From assembly GCF_003952265.1 (NCBI RefSeq), contig NZ_CP034438.1:2356001-2420000 (forward strand): a DNA stretch of 64,000 nucleotides, given 5' to 3'. This stretch comes from Flaviflexus salsibiostraticola. GTDB taxonomy: Bacteria > Actinomycetota > Actinomycetes > Actinomycetales > Actinomycetaceae. Each line of letters begins with the position of its first letter. Position 1 is the stretch's first letter. This document shows positions 25,884 through 37,868 of this stretch, piece after piece. Both the position numbers and the translations under genes were made by a program. Below the pieces are notes generated by a model that was not told where the DNA came from, did no database searches, and saw nothing but the letters and a program-made list of their open reading frames with translations.

Positions 25884-27320
25884 TCAGTCCCAGCGGGACT
25901 CGGTGCGGTCGCCCGACCACTCGGTGTGGTAGACGCCCTCATTGTCGACACGAAGGTAGGTGTGGGCGCCGAAGAAGTCGCGCTGCCCCTGGATGAGGGC
26001 GGCGGGAAGCCTGTCGGCGCGGACCCCGTCGAAGTACGCAAGCGACGAGGAGAACGCGGGCAGCGGGATAGCCGTCAGCGCGCCGCGCGAGACGATCTGG
26101 CGGAGCGAGGGGATGCAGGCGTTGATCTTCGGCGCGAAGTGCTCATCTGCCATGAGCAGCGGCAGGTCAGGGTTGGCGCGGTAGGCATCGGTGATGTCGT
26201 TGAGGAAGATCGCCCGGATGATGCAGCCGGCACGCCAGATCTTCGCGAGCTCGCCCTTGTCGATCTCCCAGCCGTAGAAGTCGGCCGCGGCCTGGATGAG
26301 GTCGAATCCCTGCGAGTAGGCGACGATCTTCGACGCGTAGAGCGCCTGACGAACCTGCTCGATGAACTCGTCGCGATCCTCAACCTCGATGCTGAGCGCG
26401 TGCGACTCGAGCGGAGCCGAGGCGCCGCGCTGGAGCGGGGAGGAGGACAGTCCGCGAGCGAAGGTCGCCTCGCCGATGCCGGTGACGGGCACTCCGAGCT
26501 CGAGGGCGGTCTGGACGGTCCATGCGCCCGTGCCCTTCTGGCTCGCAGCATCGACGATAACGTCGACGAGCGGCTTGCCGGTCTCCGCGTCGTACTGGCG
26601 GAGCACCTCGGCGGTGATCTCGATGAGATACGAGTTGAGCTCGGTCTCCATCCAGCTCTCGAAGATGTCGGCGATCTGTTCGGGGGTGTCGCCCAGACCC
26701 TTCCGCAGCAGGTCGTAGGCCTCGGCGATCAGCTGCATGTCCGCGTACTCGATGCCGTTGTGGACCATTTTGACGAAGTGGCCGGCGCCGTCCGCCCCGA
26801 TGTAGGTGCAGCACGGCTCGCCATCGACGTGGGCCGAGATCTTCTCGAGCATGGGACCGACCCGCTCGTACGACTCGGGTGTGCCGCCCGGCATGATCGA
26901 CGGACCCTCGAGGGCTCCCTCTTCACCGCCGGAGATGCCGGCGCCGACGAAGTGGAGGCCGCGGGCCTGGATCGCCGCTTCGCGGCGGATCGTGTCCTTG
27001 AAGTGGGCGTTGCCGCAGTCGACGATGATGTCGCCCTCCTCCATGTGCTCCGCCAGCTGGTCGATGACGGCATCCGTCGGCGCACCGGCCTGGACGAGGA
27101 TGATGGCGACGCGGGGGCGTGACAGCGATGCGACGAAGTCGGCGATGTCCGACGAGGGGATGAACGTGCCCTCATGGCCGTGATCCGCCATGAGCTTCTC
27201 GGTGCGGCTGTAGCTTCGGTTGTAGACGGCGACCGAATATCCATGGCTCACGAGGTTCCGGGCGAGATTCGCTCCCATCACCGCCAGTCCGACAACTCCG
27301 ATGTCTGCAGTCTCGCTCAT
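25884..27320 (-). CDS. gnd: 6-Phosphogluconate dehydrogenase, decarboxylating
   Basis: A 478-residue oxidative pentose phosphate enzyme that makes ribulose 5-phosphate, CO2 and NADPH. The Rossmann motif VGLAVMGANLARNL (about 10-23) and VYNRSYSRTEKL (about 32-43) bind NADP. GISGGEEGAL (about 127-136), KMVHNGIEY (about 184-192, catalytic Lys) and the C-terminal dimer tail (ARRDFFGAHTYLR, here QRDFFGAHTYLR, with YHTEW) are family signatures. Length fits the long form. Single gene with its own terminator. Confidence 0.96.
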   Translation of the reverse strand: MSETADIGVVGLAVMGANLARNLVSHGYSVAVYNRSYSRTEKLMADHGHEGTFIPSSDIADFVASLSRPRVAIILVQAGAPTDAVIDQLAEHMEEGDIIVDCGNAHFKDTIRREAAIQARGLHFVGAGISGGEEGALEGPSIMPGGTPESYERVGPMLEKISAHVDGEPCCTYIGADGAGHFVKMVHNGIEYADMQLIAEAYDLLRKGLGDTPEQIADIFESWMETELNSYLIEITAEVLRQYDAETGKPLVDVIVDAASQKGTGAWTVQTALELGVPVTGIGEATFARGLSSSPLQRGASAPLESHALSIEVEDRDEFIEQVRQALYASKIVAYSQGFDLIQAAADFYGWEIDKGELAKIWRAGCIIRAIFLNDITDAYRANPDLPLLMADEHFAPKINACIPSLRQIVSRGALTAIPLPAFSSSLAYFDGVRADRLPAALIQGQRDFFGAHTYLRVDNEGVYHTEWSGDRTESRWD

Positions 27321-27503
27321 GATCTCTCCTTCTTCCGGGTCGCTCCCGGATCGCTACGTCGATCTTCCCACTTCTTCGCATGACCTGTGAACTGGGAGCC
27401 CGCTCCGTTCAGGATGCGGGGAGGGGCCGTCACTCATCCGTCCGTTCTCCACCCGCTTCCCGATCGCCAACATCGGCGGTGGCCGCCATCATAGGATGTC
27501 GCT

Positions 27504-28181
27504 ATGGAGGTCGTCTCAGTGCGAACCCCCGGCTCCACGCTTGCGGCGCTGGAGATCCGGGTCGACTTCAGCATGGTCGAACGCCGGGCACAGACGATCG
27601 GTGCCGGACTGTCTCTCGCTGTCGCCTCGGCGGGCACGGAGGTCCTCTTCTCCGATCGACCCTCGCAGGAGGCCGAGGCGACGGTCGTCATCAAGGATGA
27701 CTCGCGCCTCCTCGACCTCGTCGATCGGTCATTCGCCGTCGGCACAGCCCGATTCGACGGGGTCGAGATCGACGAATTCGGACTCTGGGCGCTGCCCACC
27801 CAGCACGGCGTCGTCCAGGTCGGCGACGTTCTCCGCCTCATTCCCGAGCGGTCGGACGAGGCGAGGGGTCCGTTCCCGCGCGTCCCCGACGGACTGCCCG
27901 ACGCGCCCGAGAACGTGGAGAAGCGGTTCAGCCCGCGCTACGAGGAGCGTGCCGAACGGCTCTGGCGGGCGATCGCCGAACTCGGATGCAGGCCCTCGCT
28001 GGAGTGGGCGGGCAGCGAGGATGGCGAGGCGATTGTCGGCCGCGGGAAGGACGATCGAGTCCTCATCGTCATCGACCTCGAGGACGTCGACCAGCAGCAG
28101 ACGATCGACCGGCTCCACGGCAGCGGTCAACTCCACAGCTGGCTCTCCGAGACCCTGAAACATGATCCTCTCGACACATGA
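27504..28181 (+). CDS. Hypothetical protein
   Basis: A 225-residue, soluble, acidic protein that I do not recognise. The first 110 residues look like an alternating strand domain (ALEIRVDFSMVERRAQTIGAG and AEATVVIKDDSRLLDLV); residues about 145-225 contain a helix-strand pattern (AERLWRAIAELG, VLIVIDLEDVDQQQ). No signal peptide or membrane helix is seen. Third-position G/C bias supports a real gene. It is divergent from gnd and shares a terminator with icd. Confidence 0.65.
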   Translation: MEVVSVRTPGSTLAALEIRVDFSMVERRAQTIGAGLSLAVASAGTEVLFSDRPSQEAEATVVIKDDSRLLDLVDRSFAVGTARFDGVEIDEFGLWALPTQHGVVQVGDVLRLIPERSDEARGPFPRVPDGLPDAPENVEKRFSPRYEERAERLWRAIAELGCRPSLEWAGSEDGEAIVGRGKDDRVLIVIDLEDVDQQQTIDRLHGSGQLHSWLSETLKHDPLDT

Positions 28182-28182
28182 A

Positions 28183-28214
28183 TGTGGGACCGGCGCGAGT
28201 GCGCCGGTCCCACA
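28183..28214. terminator. Bidirectional terminator
   Basis: Perfect 14-bp stem (TGTGGGACCGGCGC with its complement) and a GAGT loop, lying 1 bp beyond the hypothetical gene stop and 18 bp beyond the convergent icd stop. Confidence 0.75.
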
Positions 28215-28232
28215 GAGCTGATCGACAGCTCT

Positions 28233-30443
<2,211 letters not shown>

Positions 30444-30575
30444 GCGCGGGGCCCTCCTCGTAGAGAATGGTTCCTCACCACAATATCCAAGACCGCCTCG
30501 AACCACTGACACATCGCCGCCCAGAGGCTGTGCGGCGCCTCCGTTCCCGCTTCGGCTGTGGAGCGCGGGTGAGGA

Positions 30576-31646
30576 TCAACGCGGGTCCGGCTCGGTCTCG
30601 GCAGGCCCCCGTGCGACAGTGCCGCCACCAACCTCGTCCGACGGTTCCGCTGAACTGGATGCATCGGCACCGGTCGCCGGGGTGGCCGGTGCTGTCGTCT
30701 TCTCAATCTTCTTGGCGCGTCCGATCCGGACGAGGATCGGATGGACGACGGCGAGGACAATGAGGCCCCACAGTAGGCCGAAGAGGAGAGAGACGATCGT
30801 GTCGACGAGCCACGCGAGCACGCCGCCGACCGTGGCCACGCCCTCGACTCGGGCGGCGAGGCTGTGGATCATATCGTAGATCGGGTCGAACCCGAGCTCG
30901 TGGATCCCGTTGAGAACAATGTGTCCGCCGACCCACAGCATGGCAAAGGTGCCGATGATCGTGATCGCGTTCATGACCTTCGGCATCGCATTGACGAGGC
31001 CGATGCCGATCCTCTTCGCCGTCCCGGAGTCCCGCTCGGCGAGTCTGAGGCCCGCGTCGTCCATCTTCACCAGGAGGCCGACCGCTCCGTAGACGGCGAT
31101 GGTGATGAGGATGGCGACGACGATGAGGATGGCGGTCCGGACCCAGAATGACTCGTCGATGACCTGGTCGAGGGAGATGACCATGATCTCGGCGGAGAGG
31201 ACGAAGTCGGTGATGATCGCGCTGCGGACGATCTGATTCTCCGCATCCCTGCCGTGGAGGACCGCCGGCTCCTCCTTCTCGGCATGCTTGCCGCGCACCT
31301 TCTCGTACACCTTCTCGGCGCCCTCGTAGCAGAGGTAGGTGCCGCCGAGCATGAGCAGGGGAGTGAGCACCCAGGGCAGGAACTGGGAGAGGAGGAGGAT
31401 GACGGGCAGGATGAAGACCAGCTTGTTCCTGATCGATCCAGTCGCGATGCGCCGGATCATCGGCAGCTCCCGGTCCGGCTTGACGCCGTCCAGGTACTGC
31501 GGGGTCACCGCCGCGTCGTCGATGACGACGCCCGCGGCCTTGGCGCTCGCCTTCATCGCGCCTGCCGCGACATCGTCGACCGACGCCGCGGCCAGACGAG
31601 CGAGGGCCGCCACGTCATCGAGAAGTGCAACGAGTCCACCAGCCAT
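30576..31646 (-). CDS. DUF808-family membrane protein
   Basis: A 356-residue membrane protein of the DUF808 (YedI-like) family. It begins with MAGGLVALLDDVAALARLAAAS, a family hallmark, then RKLVFILP-type helices: about 75-100, 166-200, 222-250 and 275-315. KASAKAAGVVIDDAAVTPQY lies at about 32-51. A Pro/Ala/Thr/Glu-rich tail of 50 residues ends the chain. The function is unknown. It is followed on the same strand by icd, 132 bp downstream. Confidence 0.85.
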   Translation of the reverse strand: MAGGLVALLDDVAALARLAAASVDDVAAGAMKASAKAAGVVIDDAAVTPQYLDGVKPDRELPMIRRIATGSIRNKLVFILPVILLLSQFLPWVLTPLLMLGGTYLCYEGAEKVYEKVRGKHAEKEEPAVLHGRDAENQIVRSAIITDFVLSAEIMVISLDQVIDESFWVRTAILIVVAILITIAVYGAVGLLVKMDDAGLRLAERDSGTAKRIGIGLVNAMPKVMNAITIIGTFAMLWVGGHIVLNGIHELGFDPIYDMIHSLAARVEGVATVGGVLAWLVDTIVSLLFGLLWGLIVLAVVHPILVRIGRAKKIEKTTAPATPATGADASSSAEPSDEVGGGTVARGPAETEPDPR

Positions 31647-31791
31647 CGCCAGCCGTCCTTTCTCTGCCGGTCGCGGCAGATAGCGCCAACTATCTCACGC
31701 CGGAACCGATCCCGCTCCCCATGGATATGCGACTCATTCGACCGGGGCGTGGATGCTGCGGGCGCGGCGACAGACCAGAGCCGCAGCACTG

Positions 31792-32676
31792 TCACAGGCC
31801 GAGGAACTCCCGCCACAGGGGCGCTTCGCGCCGCGATTGAGCGAGTCCCGCCGCGTAGGCGGCACTCAGCTTCGCCACGTTCTTCTCTGTTGACGTCACC
31901 GTCAGGTGCTCGGGGAAGAAGAGGACGGCACGGCCCTGCTTCTCGAGGTCGAGGAGCCGCTCCTTCGTCGCGTTGTAGCGATCCGCGCGGGTGATGAGGG
32001 CGTCGGCGATGGCGGGGTACCTGCGGAAGATCCGCTCGAACAGCCGCGGGTTCCTCGGCGGTGTCTTCCAGTAGCTGCGCGGCTGGGTGAGGATGACGAG
32101 GAACTTCTCGAAGCCATCGGCCTCCGCCGCGTCGAGGGCGACGCCGCCCGAGGTGCCGATGGCGCCGTCCACCCATTCCTCGTCGCCGATCGTGACGACC
32201 GGCATGAGCCCCGGCATCGTCGACGACGCCTGGACGCGGTTCATGATGTCGGCCAGTGTGGCCAGGTCCTCCCGCGTCCAATAGACCGTCTCTCCGGTCA
32301 CCGCATTGAAACCGCCGATCCGAATCCGCGCCGGGTTCGCCTCATACGTCGCCATGTCGAACGGCAGGGCCTCATCCGGTCCCGAGGTCTGCTGGTAGAT
32401 GTAGTTGGCGTTGAACAGCCCCTGCCCACGCAGGAGCGTCCTCATTCCGCCGAAGTTGGGATCCGAGGCGAACTCGGTGAAGGACAGGCGCGCCCGTCCC
32501 GGGTCGCGTGAGAGGTAGTTGATCGCGTTCGATGAGCCGGCGGAGATCCCGGCGACCCAGTCGATGAAGATCTCGCTGTCGAGCAGAGTGGCGATCGTCG
32601 CCGAGGTGTACGAGGCCCTCATGCCCCCACCCTCGAAGATCAGAGCTGTATCGGTCACGTTGCTGTGCAAAGACAT
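31792..32676 (-). CDS. Patatin-like phospholipase
   Basis: A 294-residue lipid hydrolase of the patatin family. The glycine-rich oxyanion loop is FEGGGMRASYTSA (about 14-26), the nucleophile elbow GISAGSS (about 43-49, Ser46), and the catalytic Asp lies in WVDGAIGTSGG (about 165-175). Patatins cleave acyl esters of phospholipids. No signal peptide is seen. ATG 32676 follows GAGGAGAAC, and a longer open frame to 32904 lacks patatin features. It is downstream of the RluA-type gene on the same strand, separated by 58 bp. Confidence 0.9.
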   Translation of the reverse strand: MSLHSNVTDTALIFEGGGMRASYTSATIATLLDSEIFIDWVAGISAGSSNAINYLSRDPGRARLSFTEFASDPNFGGMRTLLRGQGLFNANYIYQQTSGPDEALPFDMATYEANPARIRIGGFNAVTGETVYWTREDLATLADIMNRVQASSTMPGLMPVVTIGDEEWVDGAIGTSGGVALDAAEADGFEKFLVILTQPRSYWKTPPRNPRLFERIFRRYPAIADALITRADRYNATKERLLDLEKQGRAVLFFPEHLTVTSTEKNVAKLSAAYAAGLAQSRREAPLWREFLGL

Positions 32677-32734
32677 GTTCTCCTCCGAGGACAGGATACG
32701 CGTCGTGCTCGATCGATGGTCCTGACAGTGGACG

Positions 32735-33562
32735 TCAGTCGGCGGGGAGGGCGAGCGACCGTCGGGAGCGGGCGACGACGGGCGTGCCATCGACCGGATC
32801 GGTGAATTCCAGGCCGAGCGCCAGGAGTTCGATCCGGTCGGGGAAGCTCTCGCCCGGTCCGTAGAGCGTGTCGCCAAGGATGGGGATGTCGAGGGCGGCG
32901 GCATGCGCGCGGATCTGGTGCATCTGCCCCGTCAGCGGCCGCGCCTCGTAGTGCGCCCACTCGCCGCGGGACTCGATCATGCGGAACTCGGTCATGGCGT
33001 TGGGCTCGCCGGGGACCTCGGTGACCGATGTCCGGCGCTGGACGAGTCGTGAGGAGCGGATGGGCGGGATGGCTCTCAGGGGAGCGATGAAGCGGTAGGT
33101 CTTCTCGACCCGGCGCCGTTCGAAGAGCGACTGATATACCCCGCGGAAGCGCGGGTGGCGGACGAGGAGCATGAGACCCGCGGTGGCCCGGTCGAGGCGG
33201 TGCGCGCATGCGACGTCGTCGCCGAACTGTCGGCGCGCCTGGACGAGCACCGATCGGGCGACAAAAGCGCCCTGGGGTGTGGCGGCGATCCCGTGCGGCT
33301 TGTCGATGATGAGGAGGCGGTCGGTCTCGAGGATGACGGGCAGGTCGATGTCGGCCTCGTCCGGGACCGGACGGTGGACGAAGGCGCGCGACTCACCGAG
33401 CAGCCCCGCGTCGCCGCGGTCGAGGGCGGCCCGGACCGCGGCGAGCGAGATATCGGCGCCCTTCTCGGACAGTGCCATCCACAGCCGCTCCTCAATGCTC
33501 GGCCCCGGCGGCAGAGCGATGATGACGGGATGGACGCCCCGGCGGGGCTCAGATCCGGACAC
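32735..33562 (-). CDS. RluA-family pseudouridine synthase
   Basis: A 275-residue enzyme that isomerises uridine in RNA. HRLDRATAG (about 129-137) is the catalytic Asp motif, with LLIIDKPHGI (about 100-109), YQSLF and KTYRF after it, and the end of the fold in LTGQMHQIRAHAAALDIPILGDTLYG (about 215-240; read in pieces). The N-terminal GVHPVIIALPPGP fits the actinobacterial branch, so I prefer GTG 33562, which overlaps the SbcC-like stop by 14 bp; ATG 33478 after GAGGAG is an alternative. The target RNA position is unknown. It is third in the SbcCD-like operon. Confidence 0.85.
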   Translation of the reverse strand: MSGSEPRRGVHPVIIALPPGPSIEERLWMALSEKGADISLAAVRAALDRGDAGLLGESRAFVHRPVPDEADIDLPVILETDRLLIIDKPHGIAATPQGAFVARSVLVQARRQFGDDVACAHRLDRATAGLMLLVRHPRFRGVYQSLFERRRVEKTYRFIAPLRAIPPIRSSRLVQRRTSVTEVPGEPNAMTEFRMIESRGEWAHYEARPLTGQMHQIRAHAAALDIPILGDTLYGPGESFPDRIELLALGLEFTDPVDGTPVVARSRRSLALPAD

Positions 33563-36140
33563 GGGCCGCGCTGTCCAGGCCCGCGAACCGGTCCTCATTC
33601 GCCGTGAAGATGATGATCTGGCCGACCCCGTCGGCCGAGCCGATCGCGTCGACGATGCGGCGGAGCCGCGTCCGGTCCGAGTAGCCGAGCGTGTCGTCGA
33701 AGAGGATCGGGACAGCATCATCGGGCGAGACGAGGGAGGCTGTGGCGAGCCGGATGAGGATCGACATCTGCTCCTTCGCCCCCGTCGACAGGCTCTCGAA
33801 GGGAATCGTCGTTCCCCCCATCGACCTGCTGACCACCTCAAGCTGGTCGGAGACGTCGACGTCGAAGCTCGGGTCCTGGTACGTGGCCCGGCCCAGGTCG
33901 CGCAGGGCTGATCGGAAGGGCTCGATGTACCGCCGGTGCGTCTCCTTCTGGTGCCGCGCGAGGACCTCTTCGAGCAGCCGTGCCGCCTCGGCTCGAGCCA
34001 GGATCGAATCACGCTCGGCGACGGCCTGCTGAAGCTCGTGCTCAGCCCTGTCATGGGCGGACTGGATGCCATCCCTGTTCTTCGCATCGAGGATTCCGAG
34101 AGTGACCCCGTGCTCGTGCCGGACGTCCCCGAGTATCTTCTGCAGACCCTCGACGTGCTTGACCTGGAGCTCATAATCGGTGAGGACGGCGGCGCCGCCC
34201 GATTCATCGAGCAGACGCTTCGCCTTCGCGACGTCCGACTGGGCCGCCGTCAGCGCAGCGGTGCTCTCAGCCAGGGCCTTCTCGAGGTCCTCATCGGAGC
34301 ACCGGGATCGCGCGTCCGCGAGATCCTCGGTGGCGCGTGTGGTGACGATCTGCTGGTTCTTGACCTGGCCCTCCGTCTCGGCGAGCCGCGTTCGGAGCAG
34401 ATCGGCCTCGCGCAGGTGGGAGTCGAGTACCGCGTCGGCTGTCTCCCGTTCGACCTCCAGCTGCTCCTGGCGGGCGACGAGGGCATCGATGTCGCCCTCG
34501 ACGGCCTCCTCACCGCGCTCAAGCGAGGCGAGGAGGCGCGACAGCTCGTCACGGATGACGCTCTCTTCCCTGCCCTCAAGCCGGTCCGTGCGGCGATCCT
34601 TGAGACGGACGATCTCCGCCGCCGTCTCCTCACACCTGCGGATCGCCTCCTTGAGTTCGGAGGTCGATTCGACGCCCGCGTCGGCGAGGATCTCCCGGCG
34701 CTCCTCGCGAAGGCGATCGATGTCTCGCCTGCTGCCGCCTGCGGCGATGTCAGGGGTGACGGTGAATCTCAGCTGGCCGGGGATCTCGATGACGAGCTCG
34801 TCGAGAATCGCCTGCTCGAACGCCTCGGGCCCGAGGATCTGCTCCGCGCCGTCGAGGAGGATGGCCTCGGGGTTGCCGAGGGATTCGACGCGGACGCGAG
34901 CGGCGCCCGCGTTCGCCGTGGCCTCGGCGATTGCGATGCTCTGCTCGAGCTCGACGACCCGGTCGAGGACCGTGCCGTCGACCGGGACGCTGCCCGCCTC
35001 GAGTTCGGCGATCTCTTTCGTCAGCCGGTCGCAGTCGTCGAGCTGGCCCTGGAGCCGCTCGACGGCGGTCTTCGTGCGGCTCTGCTCCTCGAAGCGCCGG
35101 GCGGAGGCGAGGGACTTCTTCACGTCCGTCAACTCGGACTTCAGCCGGGTGATCGTGTCGCGAGTGTCGCTCACCGACTCCTCGAGCGGAGCAAGTGATT
35201 CCTTCGCGGAGGCCTCGGCTGCGAGAAGCTCGGCGAGGGCGCTGCCGGCATTCTCCGCGGCGACGACGAGTGCCTCTCGGGCGGCCAGCTGGGCCTTCGC
35301 GTCATCGCAGTCCCGCTGGGCGGTCTCGACCGTTCGTGTCGCCGCCTCGAGAGCCGATTGATTCGCCCGCGCCGACTCCGCCTGGGCGGCAAGACCACCC
35401 AGGTCGCGGCGCTGCCCATCAAGCACAGCCTGCTGATCGTCGATATCTGCTTCGAGGGCGACGAGGGTCGTGACGAGGTCGGACAGCTCCTCGAGTGCGT
35501 CCTTCGCCTCCGCGAGCCGCTTCTCGGCGGCCGTCACCCGCTCCACGGCTGCCTTAGTCGACCTGCTGAAATCGCCCCGCTTCGGCTGGTAGTACCTGTC
35601 GGCCTCCGCGGTGACGCGCTCCATGAGGGGGCCGCTCGACCCGTCATCGATCGTCCCACCGGCCTGCGCCTCGAGAGCCCGCTGGAGGGCGCTGCATGAG
35701 CTCAGGGGGCTCTGGTCGAGGGCGCTCGCCTGCATGAGACGCGAGGCCTCCCACAGCTGGCTGTCAAGGCTGCCCCACAGCTCGTCGGCCGCCAGGTGCG
35801 CCTCATCGGCGACCAGGGTCTGTCCGGCGCGGGGTCCCTCGAGGAACGCGAGAACCGTCTCCGGCTTCGTCAGCCAGCGCTTGCGATAGGACACGCGTTC
35901 GTTGCCGATGATGAACTCGGCCTCGACCTCGGGGCCCGCCTCGGTTCGATAGGGCTGGGCCCGATTGATCTCCTCGCGCCGCGAGGTCGCCTTGTGCTTG
36001 ATGAGGAAGTCGAAGGCGTCGACCAGGGAGGTCTTTCCGGCCTCGTTCCGGCCGGCGACGACGGTGATGCCATCGCTGAAGCTCACCTCCTCGGCGTCGA
36101 TACCGCGGAAATCCTTGACCCGCAGGGAGAGGAGCCTCAT
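33549..36140 (-). CDS. SbcC/YhaN-like AAA ATPase
   Basis: An 863-residue SMC-like ATPase. The Walker A motif GRNEAGKTSL lies at about 30-39 near the N-terminus; about 170-720 is a long heptad-rich coiled coil; C-terminal LSTGAKEQMSILIRLA and ILFDDTLGYSDRTRL supply the signature and Walker B motifs. No CxxC zinc hook is visible in the coiled coil (only single Cys), so it is closer to the hookless YhaN class than to SbcC/Rad50. It should pair with the nuclease encoded upstream, whose stop overlaps its ATG by 4 bp (ATGA), to process DNA ends. Confidence 0.9.
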   Translation of the reverse strand: MRLLSLRVKDFRGIDAEEVSFSDGITVVAGRNEAGKTSLVDAFDFLIKHKATSRREEINRAQPYRTEAGPEVEAEFIIGNERVSYRKRWLTKPETVLAFLEGPRAGQTLVADEAHLAADELWGSLDSQLWEASRLMQASALDQSPLSSCSALQRALEAQAGGTIDDGSSGPLMERVTAEADRYYQPKRGDFSRSTKAAVERVTAAEKRLAEAKDALEELSDLVTTLVALEADIDDQQAVLDGQRRDLGGLAAQAESARANQSALEAATRTVETAQRDCDDAKAQLAAREALVVAAENAGSALAELLAAEASAKESLAPLEESVSDTRDTITRLKSELTDVKKSLASARRFEEQSRTKTAVERLQGQLDDCDRLTKEIAELEAGSVPVDGTVLDRVVELEQSIAIAEATANAGAARVRVESLGNPEAILLDGAEQILGPEAFEQAILDELVIEIPGQLRFTVTPDIAAGGSRRDIDRLREERREILADAGVESTSELKEAIRRCEETAAEIVRLKDRRTDRLEGREESVIRDELSRLLASLERGEEAVEGDIDALVARQEQLEVERETADAVLDSHLREADLLRTRLAETEGQVKNQQIVTTRATEDLADARSRCSDEDLEKALAESTAALTAAQSDVAKAKRLLDESGGAAVLTDYELQVKHVEGLQKILGDVRHEHGVTLGILDAKNRDGIQSAHDRAEHELQQAVAERDSILARAEAARLLEEVLARHQKETHRRYIEPFRSALRDLGRATYQDPSFDVDVSDQLEVVSRSMGGTTIPFESLSTGAKEQMSILIRLATASLVSPDDAVPILFDDTLGYSDRTRLRRIVDAIGSADGVGQIIIFTANEDRFAGLDSAARVRI

Positions 36141-37267
36141 CGGGCACCTCCCAGCCGGTAGAGGAGCCTCAGCGCATCGTTCGCGCTCTGGCTGCCGCCC
36201 TCGGCGAGCTCCCGCAGCTCCGCCATCGCATCGGCCGCGAAGCCCGACAGTCCGAGTGCATCCTCGTCCGATTCGTCGGGGATGATGACGAGCTCCAACT
36301 TCTTTCTCTCCCACGGGAAGATCGCGGCGAAGATCTGCTGCTGGTCGTCGAGCAGTCTGTCGAGCTCTGCGGCGGCGGCCATGGACAGTGTCCCCGACAG
36401 CTCCGTGCGGACGATAGCCCGGTCCTTCTGCCAGACGGCGGCGAGGTCCTCCCGCAGCAGGTCGAGATCCGCCGAGGAGGTGAGCTCCCGCGTGAGCTCC
36501 GTGTGGAGCCAGGTGCCGACCTCGCGGCGCTCTGCGCGTGCCCTGCCATCCTCGATCCTCACCGAGAGCACGGTGCCCCGCGTTGACTCCCGGAAGCTCG
36601 TCGACTCGTGGGCACCCGAATAGTTGACCGCTCCGGTGACCTCGTCGATCCAGCAGATGTGGCGATCGCCGAGAGCCACATAGTCGACGAGCCCGTCTGT
36701 GACGGCCTGACGGAGGGCACCGGTATCAACCGTCTTCGTCGAGTCCCGGTCAGGGTCGAGTTCATCGAGCATCCCGTGGCCGACGAGGATGCGGGTCTTC
36801 TCGGTCGGCTCAAGAGTGTCGAGGATGCCGGTGACCGGATCCCGACCCGGATCCTTCGATCGCCACGGAACGGCGACGATCTCGACGTCGCGGGAGACCT
36901 CGAACGGTCCCTCTCCGTCGAGGACGGTGACGCTGTCGGGCAGGCTGTCGGTGAGGTCGCGCCTCGTCCAGATCGAGCCGGGGCCGAGCGGATCGTGATT
37001 GCCGGGCAGGAGGAAGATGGGACGGCCGATCTCTGCCATCGCCTCGCACGCACGGCCGATATCCCGGCGCGACAGGTTGGGAGTCTCGAAGACATCGCCG
37101 GCGACGACGATGAACTGAGCATCCTCGCGCTCGGCCAGGTCGCCGATGGTCCTGATGGTCGCAACCCGGTCGCCCGTGAACCGGGCCTGAGCCTCATCGC
37201 TCAGGTACCTGCGGGTCATGCCGAGCTGCCAGTCGGCCGAATGGATGAACGTGACGGGTTCCCTCAT
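36137..37267 (-). CDS. SbcD/YhaO-like metallophosphoesterase nuclease
   Basis: A 376-residue calcineurin-like nuclease. Metal-binding motifs are seen in order: FIHSADWQLG (about 7-16), VVAGDVFE (about 52-59), LPGNHDPLG (about 85-93) and VGHGMLDE (about 154-161), with GDRHIC later. The first motif has Gln in place of the His of D-x-H in SbcD/Mre11, as is common in YhaO-type proteins. ATG 37267 is followed by MREPVTFIHS and matches the family start; the longer frame to 37378 is unneeded. It overlaps the ATPase gene by 4 bp and is divergent from tpx. Confidence 0.9.
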   Translation of the reverse strand: MREPVTFIHSADWQLGMTRRYLSDEAQARFTGDRVATIRTIGDLAEREDAQFIVVAGDVFETPNLSRRDIGRACEAMAEIGRPIFLLPGNHDPLGPGSIWTRRDLTDSLPDSVTVLDGEGPFEVSRDVEIVAVPWRSKDPGRDPVTGILDTLEPTEKTRILVGHGMLDELDPDRDSTKTVDTGALRQAVTDGLVDYVALGDRHICWIDEVTGAVNYSGAHESTSFRESTRGTVLSVRIEDGRARAERREVGTWLHTELTRELTSSADLDLLREDLAAVWQKDRAIVRTELSGTLSMAAAAELDRLLDDQQQIFAAIFPWERKKLELVIIPDESDEDALGLSGFAADAMAELRELAEGGSQSANDALRLLYRLGGAR

Positions 37268-37367
37268 GCCACCCACTGTACGATCCGAGTCGGGCAGAAG
37301 AGGCACGGCCGTTCGCCGTCTGGGAAAGCTGTCGAGGACTGGCCGCGGCTCGGCCGACAATGGCGAG

Positions 37368-37868
37368 ATGGATATCATCTATCGCGGTCAGACGGTTCAG
37401 ACGGTGGGCGCCCTGCCCGAGGTGGGCTCACAGGCCCCCGAGTTCTCCCTGGTCGGCCCCGACCTCGAGGACATCGCCTCCGCAGACTTCGCGGGGCGCC
37501 GCCTTGTCCTCAATATCTTCCCCTCGATCGACACGGGGGTGTGCGCGACGGCCGCGAGGAGGTTCAACCAGATCGCGGACGACCTGCCGAACACGACAGT
37601 CATCTGCGTGTCACGTGACCTGCCCTTCGCCCTCAACCGGTTCTGTGCGGTCGAGGGGATCGAGAACGTCGTCACCGCCTCCGCCTTCCGGTCCACCTTC
37701 GGCGAGGACTACGGTGTCGCCATGGCGAACGGGCCGATCGAGACGCTGCTGTCCCGTTCGGTCGTCGTCATCGACGAGGAGGGCACAGTCGTCTACACCG
37801 AGCAGGTCTCCAACACATCCGATGAACCGGACTATGAGAGGGCCGCGCAGGCCGTCATGGACGCGTGA
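37368..37868 (+). CDS. tpx: Thiol peroxidase
   Basis: A 166-residue atypical 2-Cys peroxiredoxin. The peroxidatic Cys is in SIDTGVCATAARRFN (Cys at about 61) and the resolving Cys is in RFCAVEGIENV (Cys about 95). It reduces hydroperoxides with thioredoxin. Length and the QAPEFSLVG start (about 22-30) are standard. ATG 37368 follows GGCG; the upstream open frame is not part of the protein. The gene starts about 100 bp from the divergent nuclease gene. Confidence 0.95.
   Translation: MDIIYRGQTVQTVGALPEVGSQAPEFSLVGPDLEDIASADFAGRRLVLNIFPSIDTGVCATAARRFNQIADDLPNTTVICVSRDLPFALNRFCAVEGIENVVTASAFRSTFGEDYGVAMANGPIETLLSRSVVVIDEEGTVVYTEQVSNTSDEPDYERAAQAVMDA

Noticed and set aside
36137-37267. Missing His in the first metal motif of the SbcD-like nuclease (DWQ instead of D-x-H)
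   Set aside because: The substitution is usual in the YhaO-type branch, and all other metal motifs are intact.
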